From: Ceratothoa steindachneri
Lineage: Eukaryota > Arthropoda > Malacostraca > Isopoda > Cymothoidae
Direction of reading: 5' to 3'
DNA length: 64,000 nt
NCBI GenBank assembly: GCA_963969495.1
Contig: OZ018338.1
Span: 43,620,301-43,684,300 of the forward strand
In this document: one piece after another, positions 22,695-34,725 of the stretch
Layout: each line of letters begins with the position of its first letter
How positions within the stretch are numbered: the first letter of the stretch is position 1
Notes under the pieces: generated by a model
Told to the model about the DNA's origin: nothing
Database searches by the model: none
What the model saw: only the letters and a program-made list of their open reading frames with translations
Translations under genes and position numbers: made by a program

Positions 22695-23287
22695 TATATT
22701 TGACCCTTGCTTTCTAGAAGACGAGATTACATATATAATCTGCAGCTTCATTGAATTAGATTATCCCCTTCACGTGATCAATGAAATTTTATCTAAAGCA
22801 AAATCTACTCATTACCGTCCTAAGGATAAAAACAAAATTAGTAATACGAAGTGTCTATCCTTCCCTTTTTCTCCCCTCCTCAAAGGAGTAAACACAGTTA
22901 TTTCCCCAGGCCTAACCACATTTAAATACCCTTTTTCTATCCTTAAATCTTTCCCTTAGACCAAGCCCGTGGATCAGCTAAATGAAGCAGGTGTATATTT
23001 AATCCCGTCTTGCTCTACAAACTGTCCCTCATTCTGCATAGGAGAGACCGGAAGAACCTTAAGAAAACGAATTTATTAATATAAAAGTGATGTCAGACGA
23101 GGCAGTACCCCATCCAGTATTTTTAATCATATTAGCCATTTCAACCACCAAATTGACTATTCAAAGGCACAAATCATATATAATTATAAATATTTCCGTA
23201 AAAGAAAAATAGTAGGATCTATATTAATCGGAGAAATTCCCAATTTTTTATTTGTCAGATGGGCAATTGAAATGCAGCCTCCATTCT
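22695..23287 (+). pseudogene. Penelope-like RT C-terminus with GIY-YIG endonuclease
   Basis: Frame reads FLEDEITYIICSFIELDYPL, VINEILSKAKSTHY and a loop region of the RT thumb, a stop after ILKSFP, then GVYLIPS, CPSFCIGETGRTLRKRI (the YIG motif here as CIG, with conserved Arg), YKSDVRRGSTPSSIFNH and HQIDYSKAQIIYNY..RKRKIVGS, the GIY-YIG endonuclease core, ending IPNFLFVRWAIEMQP inside the right arm. The endonuclease nicks DNA for target-primed reverse transcription. Two in-frame stops; the N-terminal RT is missing. The ATG-initiated ORF beginning at 22594 is an artefact because its first 35 codons lie in the inverted arm. Confidence 0.9.
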
Positions 23288-23430
23288 CGTAACCTCATCG
23301 TAAACAGCTTAGTCAATGATCTTAGACTCACACCCCCTGATTAATGACTTTTTCCCTGTTTTGTGTTTCTTTGTTTTTTTTCCGATATATACGCTATTTA
23401 TAGACTTTTGTAACAATCGCATTCTCAGTA

Positions 23431-23473
23431 TACGACTGAAGAGGGTATGATAAACTACATACCGAAACTAGTC
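23431..23473 (+). ncRNA. Hammerhead ribozyme, right arm copy
   Basis: Plus strand: stem I strand TACGA (23431-23435), core CTGAAGA (23436-23442), perfect stem II GGTATG / CATACC with loop ATAAACTA, GAAAC (23464-23468), two-base stem III loop TA, cleavage triplet GTC (23471-23473). The base order CTGANGA - stem II - GAAA - GTC is diagnostic. The stem I partner expected right after GTC is deleted here but present in the left-arm copy, so the ancestor had a full ribozyme (inference). Confidence 0.82.
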
Positions 23474-23537
23474 ATTAAACTTTTGGCTCCTATACAGTGG
23501 TTTCACTATCATATACCATAAATCGCCATTGAGTTAT

Positions 23538-23652
<115 letters not shown>

Positions 23653-23659
23653 GTTCTCC

Positions 23660-25345
23660 TCCCTCTACCTCTCGCAGATATGATTCTCCCTAGCTCCTTT
23701 GCGTTTCCGGTGAAAGCAAGCAACTTGCCCTGGAAACACACTACTTTTACAACCTGCAATCTGGAATGGGATCCCACTGACGGACTTGGGGCTTTCATCA
23801 GCGACGATCTCTTCCGGAAGCTATTTTTGCCTTGCCTCCGCACCAAACGCAAAATACATTGGTCATCCTACCTTCTAGAAGATTTTGCCAACAAATATTA
23901 AAAGAAAGTTTTTAAGGAAATGGTGCTCGCTGGCAGCATCCATCCCTCCAAGAGCGAATGAACCACGCCTCTGCATATGGCTCCCAAATCTTGACCCCAA
24001 TGGATGACCCATGACAATTTAATGAGCCCCAATGCCCAAACAAAGAGTTACTGATTATCCATGTCAAACATGATGGATTTTCATGCTAATTCCAACGAAA
24101 AGTCTATATTCTCGAATGTCGACCTGGTCAAAGGATGCCATCAAATAAGTGTTGACGACCTGGATTTAATCAATAAAAATTCCACTATATCGCAGCTTGA
24201 GTTTTTGAGGCCAGGACGGCGGCAAGAATAAGAAAGGTAGGCAAAACTTTTCAACGTTTTATGGACTCGGTGTTACGAGGTTGCGGTTTCGTATTCATAT
24301 TTCCCGACGGTGACATTTTGGTGACAAGTTTGAGTCCCGGGGAGCACATCTTCCACCTACGAATAATTTTTGAGTGTCTAGAGGAGGTGGAACTTCAAAT
24401 TAACTCGAATAATGTACCTTTAACCCGCGGAAATTACCTCTCTTGGTCATTGTGTAACGAATAACCAAGCAATAACGAAGTTACCACAACCATATCCCTT
24501 CAACTAATTGCGGGACTTCCTTGAAATGGGTAATTTCTACCGCCAATTTCATCTCATAATGTGCGTAACTTTAAACTTTTAAAACAGATGAGGTAGTCAA
24601 GTTTTCACTCTGGTCGGTCAAAAGCGTTTTGGCTGACGACACGGGGCATCTTCATGCGAGCTTTCCCTCATAACGGACGGACCAGATGACAGCTTGGTAG
24701 GTGTGTTACAACAAAGAAAATAAGGAGCATGGATTCCCATAGCATTTTTCTCAGAAGTTAAAGCTTGCTGAGAAGCATTAAACTATCTTTTTACTCAAGC
24801 CCATGGAGTTAGTTATACCGCATGGTAAACCACTTTCGCTAGCAAGTGAAAAGGCGAACTTTCACTGTTTACACAGATTATCAGACACTCTTATTCGTGA
24901 ATTAGACCATTTCTTATCGACATTCCCAACGCGAATGACGCCAACTGGATTATATCCCAAAATTCACCACTGACATTCTCCATGCTAAAGGGAAAGACAA
25001 AAGCTGCTACGAGGTTTTCTTGCCTAGATTTCCTCAAAATCGAGCTACCTCACGTAGACGTCAACTATCAAGTACTTTCCGCCGCGCAGAGCGAAGATCT
25101 TGACCTCACTAGCTTACTTAATAGCCCAGGCGGGAAAGCGCGGCATTATGTAAATAATATATGTATTCTCCCAGTTTTTTTATATCATGTGCCGTTTCTC
25201 GTATCGATGGATCAACTTCTCGCAAAGACGATCGCATTGTTTCATTTGACAGGGGGTCAACAAAGACGTTCATCGCTGGGTTCGCACATGTGTACCATGC
25301 AAACGTTCAAAGGTGCAGTAGCACTCGAGGGTGATACGCTAGGAG
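23660..25345 (+). pseudogene. Ty3/gypsy pol relic: RT, RNase H, start of integrase
   Basis: Plus-strand motifs in the usual Ty3 order: VFKEMVLAGSIHPSKSE (RT entry block), TTPLHMAPKS, SIFSNVDLVKGCHQISV (first Asp), TFQRFMDSVLRGCGFVF, then FPDGDILVTS where YLDDILVAS is expected, and EHIFHLRIIFECLEEVELQI. Next come RNase H pieces (HFSQKLKLAE near 24750), a degenerate connection, a basin of AQ..DLDL (open frame 24982-25356), and near 25240-25310 GVNKDVHRWVRTCVPCKRSK, the integrase zinc-binding Cys block, after a frameshift. Catalytic changes, stops and shifts make it inactive. Confidence 0.88.
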
Positions 25346-25670
25346 CCAATGGGTAATACAGGAAGGGTCAATGGGCATACGAGACTGCTAGGTGTGTAGT
25401 GCGGGAGAAATCAGTAGCGATTACGGTAGTGTGCATACGTTCAATGGGTGATAGAAGAGGACTCATTGGGTGTTACAGGGTTTCGGAAGTGCAGAAGCTG
25501 ACAAAGAGTGTTGCGGTAGGATTCATTGGATTACAAGATTGCCTGAGTAATTTTATAGTACAGGAAGACTCCATAGATAGTACGTGAGGGATCAATGGGT
25601 ATTACATGGTCAGGGGAGCAGTCGATTTATGGTACACGGGGATGGGGGGAGGCATTTGGTGTTACGGTCC
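25346..25670 (+). repeat. Degenerate short tandem-like array
   Basis: CAATGGGT or CATTGG followed by a TTACAGG-like word recurs at about 25346, 25368, 25441, 25464, 25526, 25591 and 25652, with several spacings of 61-73 bp. Too degenerate to define one unit. It follows the gypsy relic directly. Confidence 0.4.
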
Positions 25671-26079
25671 AGATTAAGCTATGCAAGTTTAGGGGAGGGG
25701 GAAAATGGATCTAAGGTGATCTAAACGAGTGTTTAGGGAGTTGTGCAAAAGAGAAAGAAAAGAAGAGAAACAGTAAGTAGAAAGGAGAGAGACGAGTAAA
25801 AAAGGCTTTGATAAAAGTCCTCTTCATCCCCCCCACCTCTTACCTTGAGAAGGTTGTAGCCCGTCCACAGCCAGGTCAAAATGATTACGAACGAGATGGT
25901 GGAAAAATGATTTATGTGGTAATTTATGGTAATTTATGGTTTTATTCAAAGAAAGAAACACTTTATTGGTACCTATAGGGAGCTCTATGCGTTCATAATG
26001 GTAAGCCTTATTAAGAAGATGGCTATTTTGTCCCCCTCAATATATTTTTCTATTTTGTTATATGATCTAATATTTATCT
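25671..26079. other. Spacer, nothing recognised
   Basis: Only a purine-rich stretch (25690-25810) and a phrase shared with the 7.5-kb duplication near 25850. Confidence 0.45.
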
Positions 26080-28332
26080 TATTTTTATTTTTTTTAGGAA
26101 TTTAGCAAATTTATTTTTTAGGATTTTAGTGCTTGAAGCGTTGACTACTCCTTGTGGTATAGTATTCCAGACAAATTTTCCCTTGATGTTTTAAATTTTC
26201 ACTTCATACTTTTGTCATATCCTCTTGTTGATGCCATACCTGAAAAATCTAACCGATTTTTGGCAGGATCACACATCGAGTCAATAATTTATTCCTTCCT
26301 TTTTCCACTATTCCAGGAAAGGAGATTAAGTTCTCTAAGCCTCTCCTCGTTAATAGGATGTTTCGTTCCTCCTAAGATTTTCGTATAGCATCGCTAAAGT
26401 TTTTTTTATTTTTCAATGTCTCTAGTTAGTTTTGGAGACTAGAGATGACCAGCATAATCTAACATAGGATAGACTAACGAAGTGTTGAGTTTTAGCATAG
26501 TTTCTGATTTTTGTGTTGAGACGGACTGCCTGATAAATGATGCGACTCTTGTTCCATTGTTTCTAACTGCTATAAAATAACTGCATATATTTAATTTATT
26601 ATCTATTGTTACTACTTAATCTACTTTTATTTTACTTCTACAAGTTTAGTACTTTGGTTATAGTATTTAAATTTGTCATTATTTCTTCTGAATTGTAAAA
26701 CGCTACATTTGGAAACCTTAAGCTTAAAATCCTCTCGTTGCTGCAATTTTGTAAAAAAAATCGTTTTCCCTATCCTTTATTATTTATCCAAATATAGTAT
26801 CGTCATAAAATGAATTTACTTGACAATTTATTCCAGAACCCAAGATGTTTACGACATTTAAAAATAAGAGTGGCGCCAAAACGGAGCTTTGAGGAACTCT
26901 CCTTGTAATTGGTAGCCAGTCGGATTTCTCCTTGTAGAAAAACGCCCTTTTCTTACGATCTGTTTACGAGATTGGAATCGACAGCTTTAGCCACACGTTT
27001 ATAAAATATGACGAGACTAATGAAACAAGATCTCCTTTACCGATAGCCGTGTTGACTATTCACTAAAGGGCGATTACTCTCCAAATGATTGGGTAATTTT
27101 GTACCAATAATTGACTGCATTATTTTACATATAAGTGAAGCTAAGCTTATTGAAGGATCATTTTTCGTTTTCATCAAGTTCCCCTCTTTTGAATATGGGA
27201 ACAAAATTTGCTTTCAGAAGGTAATTAAACAGAAATGAGAGTATAACGGAAGTTTCGTTATTCACTTCCTTTACACTTAGTGCGTATATCTCTTCTACGC
27301 CGAGTTCTTTATCTAGAGTTAATTTATTAATTTCATTTTTTGCATCATCAGCTGTAACTATTATTTTATTATTTGAGGGGAATGTTAGAATTTATGTTTT
27401 TCGGTCTTCATTATTTAAATTAGGTAAACGCTTGTTACTAAAGCAAAGTCATTCTATAAAATATTGTATTTTCCAGATCACTTTGAACTTATCATTCGGC
27501 TTGAATAGTACTTAAACGGATTTTTTATTATTTGGTCTATAGTATCAAAATAATGCTTTTGGATTTTCACACGCTCTTACCGTTAATCTATTTTAGTATC
27601 TACATTTAGTCAGTGAACTTCTCTCTTTATCCGTATTTGTAGGCCGAGAAATTTGTATTTAATGACTGGTTACCATTTAGCTGCTATTAAATTCATTTTC
27701 TGTCCTTTCTTAAGTATGAGAATTGGCCAATCTAAGATTTGTCTCTTCCATAGAGTAAAATGTTTTTATGATAAATGTATCTTGTTTGAAGATCCTTAAC
27801 ACGGACATTACAGACACTGAAAGCCAAAGCAGATGTTTTATTATTGTCTCTATACAGATCTCACCGTTTTAATTAATCTCTAATCGGTTTAAAGTTTGCT
27901 AATTTATATATTGAAACTTTTACTCTTTACTATTGTTAATAAAATCATATTTGGTGTTAAATGCTATCAAATGTGAACTGAATTCCCAAGGGGTTTCCGA
28001 ACTTCAACTTCCTAAATTAAATTTTCCTTGTTACTTAAAACTAAATCATGTATCTTGTTTTCTCCTGTAGGTTGTTCGACAAATTGATGCAAATAATTAC
28101 TCAAAAATGCGGTCAAGATATAGTTATCAGATTTTAAACTCATCGTATACCAATCAACTTTCGAAACTAAAATGCGCACATTCTTGTAGCTGTTAATCAA
28201 ATTAATATCGTCAATTAATTTAAGGTCTTCATATGAACTACTTGAAGTTCTTAATACTAGTACCATAACTAGTGATAAAGCTTTAAAGCTAATTTTTATC
28301 AAGAATGATTCGCTATGTTGTCGATTTAGCAC
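26080..28332 (-). pseudogene. CR1/L2-like non-LTR retrotransposon ORF2 relic (EN and RT)
   Basis: Minus strand, 5' to 3': end of an endonuclease domain in an open stretch at 28332-28012 (YILTAFLSNYLHQFVEQPTG and HDLVLSNKENLI), then SISLASLICKIMQSII and LVNSQHGYR (RT blocks, about 27180-27040), RVPQSSVLAPLLFL (about 26880), YDDT in place of FADD (26796-26807), and a C-terminal FVWNTIPQGVVNASSTK block (about 26190-26120). Order and motifs are those of CR1/L2-type ORF2. Many frameshifts and stops. The basic linker between EN and RT is not clearly readable. Confidence 0.9.
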
Positions 28333-29414
28333 CTCATACTTAATATTCGCTCTTTACGCAAAAAAACACACCGTCTCCTTCTCTTACAAGTCTATCTTTG
28401 CTTAATAGATAGAATTTGAAATCGCGACAGGGAGTCCCGCTTTGTTATATGCAAGCCTGGTTCAGTAATAGCTACATACAAGGCCGTAATGATATTTAGT
28501 AATAATTAAATTTAGTTCATTAAATTAGGTTCTAATGCACCTATTATTGAAATAGTAAACCTTACCATACGTATTTCTTATATTATGTTTACTGTTATAT
28601 TTATGTCGCGTTAATATTTACACTAGCCTTTTTATCACCATTTTTACTATTATTTATATTACATATATGTGTTTCTACCTCTAATATTATTGATACTGAT
28701 GTACGGAAAGCTGTTACTATCTTGAGCTATTCTTACGCTGTATTTGTATATTATTGAAAGACAAGGTCTAATTAATTTGCATATCTTAAAGATAGCATCG
28801 AGAGATTGCAATCATACAAAGATGCGTTTTACTTTTTGTGAAAGCAGTTTAAGAAGAGGGGAAAAATACTCCCTGAAAAAATAGCCTGATTATTTTGAGG
28901 TATACAAGGAATAATTAAAAACTCCTATCAGCTTTAAAACCTTCGAAAAAGCTCACTTGTAACTCACACACCCGGCTCCCTCTCTTTCACAGAACATCAT
29001 AAGACAAGTCTTCACTCTTCTTTACCACCAACTCTCTAGCTTCACCTCAACGAAAAATAGCATCGTCAAAATTGGTTAGATGCCTTAAATATGATCAGTC
29101 TAGTTGTGAAGATATTGAAGCTTTCAGAATAATTTCGTTGCAAACTGTGCCTTTGGGATAATCACTAAAAGGGGGCTGTGGGGCGGCTTTAGTTTACCTT
29201 GGAGAGGAAAGATTTTGGATAGGAGCCACTAATGGAACAACAAAAGATGATGCTATAACATAGGAGATGAAGTTGGACCTTATGAATCAATTATCTAATC
29301 TTTAGATATGGAGATTGGAGTTATTAGGTAATTTAAAGGTTTCTTCCCTAGGTTATGTGAAAAAAGTGCAGAGATGGTTAGAACGAAAGAACTTATTTCC
29401 GAAGCTCGGTAAGG
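28333..29414. other. Spacer, nothing recognised
   Basis: AT-rich, no ORF above chance and no repeat seen; may include 5' sequence of the preceding relic. Confidence 0.45.
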
Positions 29415-29700
29415 TGAAACAAGGTCTGCTGACCAAAGTTGCGTGCTCTCATTAATTCTGATTCATGACCTTACGACTTTCAGAACTTTAAATAATTCCC
29501 TGACTAACCTTGGAGAAACCTTGGCAATTATATCATTCGGATGAGAATGTAAAACAACATAATGACTTCAACTTTCGTTAGAATCGGCCGAAAAGTTAGG
29601 ATGTTATCCCCCTCCCCCCTCCCCCCTCCCCCAAAAAGCAAAACGAGGCCTGACGGATGGACCGACCGACCGACATAGTGAGATATAGAGTTGTAAGGGA
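29415..29700 (+). repeat. Family A repeat, short copy
   Basis: Head AACAAGGTCTGCTGACC, one internal unit with TTATATCATTCGGATGAG and TTAGAATCGGCCGAAAAGTT, then a C-rich run (29611-29632) and the terminus GACCGACCGACCGACATAGT. A one-unit copy of the family. Confidence 0.9.
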
Positions 29701-29898
29701 CTAAGTGCATGCAACTAAGAACCTGCATGGAACAGCTTTGTCACAGTGATTTGAAGCTGTGTTTACGATTATAAGACCGAAAATTAAATATGCAGAGCTC
29801 GGTGGGACTAGTGAAAAACTCCGGGGAGTGTAATTTGATATAGCAAAATATAGTAGAGTTGGAACGCGATGGGAAACTACAATTCTCGGGCTCATTCG

Positions 29899-29906
29899 TA
29901 TATATA

Positions 29907-29955
<49 letters not shown>
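29899..29955. repeat. (TA)n microsatellite
   Basis: About 57 bp of TA with one early C interruption. Confidence 0.97.
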
Positions 29956-29957
<2 letters not shown>

Positions 29958-30653
29958 CAATTTAAACTCATTGGAAACGAATAATAGCGATTTTCCTTAG
30001 ACATAAACAAACCTATCTGAGTTAGTTATATCTCATGTATTAAACCTTTCGAAACGCTAAATAAACAAATCAAACAAATAAATCCCTTATAAATGCTCAT
30101 CCCATAATTTATCTTGATTCCCGTGATAAAATTAATTTAATTGGCCATTTGCTGATTCATGCTTTTGAGCTTGTGCTCTCTAAGGGAGTACTTATTAATA
30201 ACTTTCTTCAATACCTTTTGAAACCTTTTCGTCTATTCATTTTCTTCTGTGTACATTTTCCATTCTTTCGACATTAAGAGTTAGGTCAATATTCGGCGTT
30301 CAAGTTTACATCACTTTGAATAAAATCATGAATGGGAAAAGTCTTATTGAACGGAATAAATAATAAGCCCTCAAGAATTGTAGATTGAATCCCGCTCAAG
30401 GTCAGAAAACAAATATCCAATGAAGAACTCCATAGAGAAGGGATAGGAAGGCATCCAGAAGAGCGCTCCTAATCTAAATCTAGGCTTTTTTAAATATTTT
30501 TTCTGGCTAATTTAGAAGAAGGATATGATCCGAGATGATCTAATGCGACTACAGTTTTCACCATCTAGGCATAACCCAATCAAATCGGGAGACTGTGGCA
30601 TTCTTAGGCTATCGAATTCAGATTTCAGAACCATCAATCTACTTATTAATAGC

Positions 30654-30654
<1 letters not shown>
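29956..30654. other. Spacer, nothing recognised
   Basis: No ORF, RNA or repeat identified between two TA arrays. Confidence 0.5.

Positions 30655-30725
<71 letters not shown>
30655..30725. repeat. (TA)n microsatellite
   Basis: About 71 bp of pure TA. Confidence 0.98.
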
Positions 30726-30726
<1 letters not shown>

Positions 30727-31164
30727 CATGGCGCAGCAAAAACTCACTAAATTCAAACTTGAAGAACTCATCAAATATAATGGATATAAGTGAAAATTCG
30801 TATACATCTTATATCTATTCCTTATTATCTTTGAAAATTTCAAAAATATAACTATAATAGTATGGCTACAATTAAAACACTATTATAGTCACCTTAATAA
30901 TCTGCTTGCCAAATTTAGAAAACGTGCGATATTTGTGTATAGGAAATACGAAGTCTGGATGCCTAGGCTATTATGCTATAATTAGCCGTTATTTTCTTCT
31001 CTCTCTTTCAGTCATCATTTTAACTTTAAAGTTATAATTTGTGTTATTTGCAGCCTATCATAACTGGTTTTAATTTTAATTCTAAAATTTTAATAGAAGC
31101 ATGTTTGAAATAAAATTGGCGGTGATAATAAAACTGCTACGACAGACCATATAATATAGGAAGA
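30726..31164. other. Spacer, nothing recognised
   Basis: AT-rich 5' flank of mariner M3; no terminal repeat recognised. Confidence 0.45.
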
Positions 31165-31880
31165 AGATCTTATTTTATGTCAGGAGGAAAAACTCGGAAC
31201 TCATCTATTTTTAAAGGAAGATCCCAATGAATTAGGAATTTCTCGTTCTTCTGTGCAACAAATTTTAAAAGGTCGAAAATTAAAAGCTTTTTCCAAGAAA
31301 GCGCATTTTCAGTTGTGATATAATGTACACCAATGTAAAAAGACACGTTGTAAGTTTCTCTACCATCGCTATTTATCTCAAGATACAATAAAATTTTAGT
31401 TTACCGACGAAAGAGATTTCACTTTAGAAGTGCCAACAAAAATTCAAAATCAAAGAGTATATGACTCAAAGAAAAAGGACTCCTATTCATCCCGCTTTTA
31501 TCATGAATCTTCAATGTTTTCTGCGTGAGGGTAATGAAATGGTAAAACGAGGATCCATTTTATCGATGCACAAAAACCAATGATCATTAAGAAAATTACA
31601 TCGAACTACTATCTATCGACGTGCTTCCTGATTGGCATCAGCTGTATCCTAAAGTAGACTTGATTTTCCAGAAAAACAACTAACAAACTTTTAGAAGAAA
31701 CTTTTCCTTATTTTATCAAAAGGGATGAATAGCTTCCATAATCTCCTGACTGTAACCCTATGGACTATTCCATATGGAATTTACTTCAAGAAAATGTTTT
31801 TAGCAATACAAAAAAAATACTAGATGAACTTAAGGAAAAAATTCTTCTTGCATGAATTAACATAGCGTCATATGTATTTC
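31165..31880 (+). pseudogene. Mariner-like transposase relic M3
   Basis: Plus strand: EEKLGTHLFLKEDPNELGIS (second HTH-type segment), QILKGRKLKAFSKKAHFQL, FTDERDFTLEVPTKIQNQRV (Asp 1 block; TDE retained as TDER), and, after several stops, KRDE..P.SPDCNPMDYSIW (third catalytic Asp block in PDCNPMDYS), then VFSNTKKILDELKEKI. The Asp 2 block is unreadable. The NPMDYSIW signature is typical of one IS630-Tc1-mariner lineage, distinct from M4 and M5. No terminal inverted repeats seen. At least seven in-frame stops. Confidence 0.85.
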
Positions 31881-32224
31881 TTCCTTTAAAATGCAATTAA
31901 GTGCTATATGTGACCAAGAAACTGAAAATATTGATAATTAATTTCAATAAAAGGTATATTGATTTTGTCAAAAGCAATCAGCAAAGAAATTTCTGAGCGA
32001 CTATTATATTATTTTATTGCAGCAATAATTTTATAGTTATTGAAAATTTCAGAGAAAATAAAGAATACATATAAGTTAAAGTAAACGATTTTCACTTATA
32101 TCCTTTTTTATGATATATCCTTCATTCATTTACTAATCACTCTTACTTTGGAGGATATTACAGAAGCAACGCCTGTGAACCCAACTAGATCTCGATGAGA
32201 GCTCCCTCCAAAATATACTGCGTT

Positions 32225-33283
32225 TAAACTTTACTACAAGGCAGGCTCGTTCAAGAAAGGGGAGGACACTTTCGTGCATCAGTTCGAATGTGAAAAAGCC
32301 CCCTCCAAGAGCAGAATCCAGGACTGAGTGAAGCACTTCGAGAACTATGGGACTGTAGATAACCTCAATGCAGCCAATGACAACCGTCCAATCCATTCAG
32401 GACGCCGCAGGAAGTGTACAGCTGAGCTGGTCGAGAACGTGAGAGAGTCAGTTCGGCAGAGTCCAAAACGCTCTGTAGGCAAGCGAAGTCAGTCCCTCGG
32501 TATATCTTGTGAGACTTGCAGGAGAGTGCTAGTAATGGATGTAAAGGCCTACCCATACAGAATACAGACGAAGCAGACCCTTACAGCCTCAGACAAGGAG
32601 AAGAGAAAGGCTATGGCAGTCGAGGTACTGGAGAAGATTCAGGAGACCCAAACTTCCTTAACCTCCTTTGGACCTCAGATGAAGCTCACTTTCATCTTAA
32701 AGGAAAGGTAAACTCGAAGAAAAATGTCTTCTGGGGGACCTCTAGACCAAATGAGGTAGCCATCACCCCCCTACACTCCTCTAAGTGCACGTTATGGACT
32801 GAAATCTCAGCCAGAGGCATCATCGGACCATTCTTCTTCGAGGAATCTGGCGCGCCTTTGACAGTCACCAAGGAGCTGTATGTTGAGGTCCTCAAAACCT
32901 TCAAAAGGGAGCTGCAGACCCTATTCCCGTTGCTTGAGGGAAGTTCTGGTTCCAGCAAGATCAAGCAAGCTCTTACACCTCAAACCTGTCCCGAGATTGG
33001 CTGAAAGAGAACTTTAGTGGCCATGTGATCAGTTTCAAGACTGATTTTAAAGTGGGCACCACACAACCCAGACCTTAGTCCCCCATATTTCTTTCTCTTG
33101 GGCTACCTTAAAGACATAGTGTACGCAGGAAGACCAAGGACCATCACTAAACTCAAGGAAGCCATCAAGGAGGAGATCAGAGCCATTAGTCGGTCGGTTT
33201 GTAAGGACGTCATGGACAACTTTCTGCTCCGCCTCAAGAAATGCGCAGAGGTATTTGGAGGTCACCTCGAACACGTGCTCTAG
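32225..33283 (+). pseudogene. Mariner-like transposase relic M4, nearly full length
   Basis: Plus strand: GSFKKGEDTFVHQFECEKAP and SKSRIQD, a stop, VKHFENYGTVDN, TAELVENVRESVRQSPKRSV and GISCETCRRVL (HTH region), a frameshift near 32640, LWTSDEAHFHLKGKVNSKK (Asp 1), LWTEISARGIIGPFFFEESG, a shift near 32945 giving QQDQASSYT (Asp 2), then NPDLSPPYFFLLGYLKDIVY (Asp 3) and a C-terminal ALK-type segment ending at 33283. All three catalytic Asp positions survive. The right side carries a GC-rich possible terminus GGTCCGTTTTTGGGGGGTTG near 33411; no left partner was found. Confidence 0.92.
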
Positions 33284-33461
33284 AATAAAGAAGAAAAGTC
33301 TAAAGACTCTCATGTTTTAATATAATGTTTTGAAACAATAAACTAGTTATCTTCAAAGTTTCATTCAATCCTTGCAGAAAATTAAGAAATGAGGCCTATC
33401 GAAAGTTGGGGTCCGTTTTTGGGGGGTTGCCCTGTATTAAGTGAACTTTTTGCTTGGGCAA

Positions 33462-33467
<6 letters not shown>

Positions 33468-33525
<58 letters not shown>

Positions 33526-33544
33526 GTGTATGTGTGTGTGTGTA
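33468..33544. repeat. (TA)n then (TG)n microsatellite
   Basis: TA repeats to about 33522 followed by a short TGTG run. Confidence 0.97.
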
Positions 33545-33659
33545 TGAGTAAAATAGGAAGCTGTTATTTATGTACTATAAATCAGCAATGTTCTATATCA
33601 TAGGTAATTTAATGACACAATATGAGGAATATTAGTATCTTAAGAATTATATAAATAAA

Positions 33660-34110
33660 TTTAAATTATAAATAACACTATAATTTAAGAAGGGGATTTT
33701 TTTGAGTATTTTAATAATAATTTCATCTTAATTTAGTTATGGCATGTTTTTTTATCAAAGATATTTCTAATAATTCCTTTATAATATCAAAAAACAAAAT
33801 GGTGAAGTCCAGAAATAAATATAAGTATGGAAATTATGTGAACTTTTTAAAAGCCAAAGAATTACAAATGGTGAAGTTCAGAAAATTTTTTTTTATATAT
33901 CTTTTTCTATAACTATATTTTAGCAACGTGATATTTTGAAAGGGGGGAAATTTAGTTTAGAGTTCCTTTTTAAAATTATTATTTTTGGCGAAGTTCAGAA
34001 AATTTATAAAAATTAAACCATGGCTGCTCTTTTTTAGATTTTAAATTTTAATCTTACTAGCGAAGCACAAGCTCCACTCGTAGGGGGGAGTGGCGAAGCC
34101 ATTGCCTGAT
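33660..34110 (-). repeat. Repeat family B, copy 2
   Basis: Minus-strand copy of the 18890 repeat: AAGAAGGGGATTTTTTTGAG at the inner end, GTGAAGTTCAGAAAATTT recurrences, and GTGGCGAAGCCATTGCCTGA at the outer end. The triplet tail is absent here. Confidence 0.88.
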
Positions 34111-34504
34111 TTGCTTAATAATATACAGCCACAAAACCTAACTCTCTGTTGTTAGGTGCAGATTTTATAGATATAACACAAGTGATAGAACTTATTTTTT
34201 CTATAATTTGGGCTTTTAACCTATGCCCTATTTTTTGAGCATCTCTATACTTTTATAGTAAACAAAAAAGAAAGAAATGTTAAATTCAGGTTGCTGTTTT
34301 TTATCTGTTACCAAAGTGCTATATTTCCTTCTCTTCAGATTACTATACCAAGATAAAAAAAAGTATTAAAAAAGCCAAATGAAATAGGAAGTAAGTGGCA
34401 GTGTCAACATGCACTGCCCAAGGAATTATCAACAATGAGGTTGAAATATAAAATTCATGTTAGACAAAGAGAAAATTTTTGTTTTATAATTTCAAGATAA
34501 AAGG
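34111..34504. other. Spacer, nothing recognised
   Basis: AT-rich, no supportable feature. Confidence 0.5.
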
Positions 34505-34725
34505 AAACAAGGTCTGCTGACAAAATGTCGCGAGGTCTCACTTATACTGATTTATTACTTTACGACCTTCAAAACTTTTAATAATTCAAGGACTAACCTT
34601 GGAAGGACCTTGTCAATTATATCATTCAAAAGAAAATATAAAACAAGATGAGGGTTTCAAATTTCGTTAATATCTACCGAATAGTTATGATGTTATTGCC
34701 AAAACAAAATAATTCCTGAGATAAC
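34505..34725 (+). repeat. Family A repeat, copy fused to a minisatellite
   Basis: Head AACAAGGTCTGCTGAC, one internal unit (ATATCATTCAAAAGAAAATA.., ATAGTTATGATGTTATTGCC), and the start of the next unit (AACCTTTGG), where it turns abruptly into the GT-rich array at about 34727. The normal terminus is missing. Confidence 0.85.

Larger units (their letters stand above)
22409..23507 (+). mobile_element. Penelope-like element (5'-truncated) with inverted terminal arms
   Basis: Arms 22409-22694 and 23230-23507 are reverse complements with small differences: ACTGAAACCACTGTATAGGA against its complement TCCTATACAGTGGTTTCA, and GGAATTTCTCC against GGAGAAATTCC. Between them is the C-terminal part of a Penelope-type ORF. 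Inverted partial terminal repeats are typical of this class. (TA)n lies on the left and, after a 40-bp gap, on the right. Confidence 0.88.
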
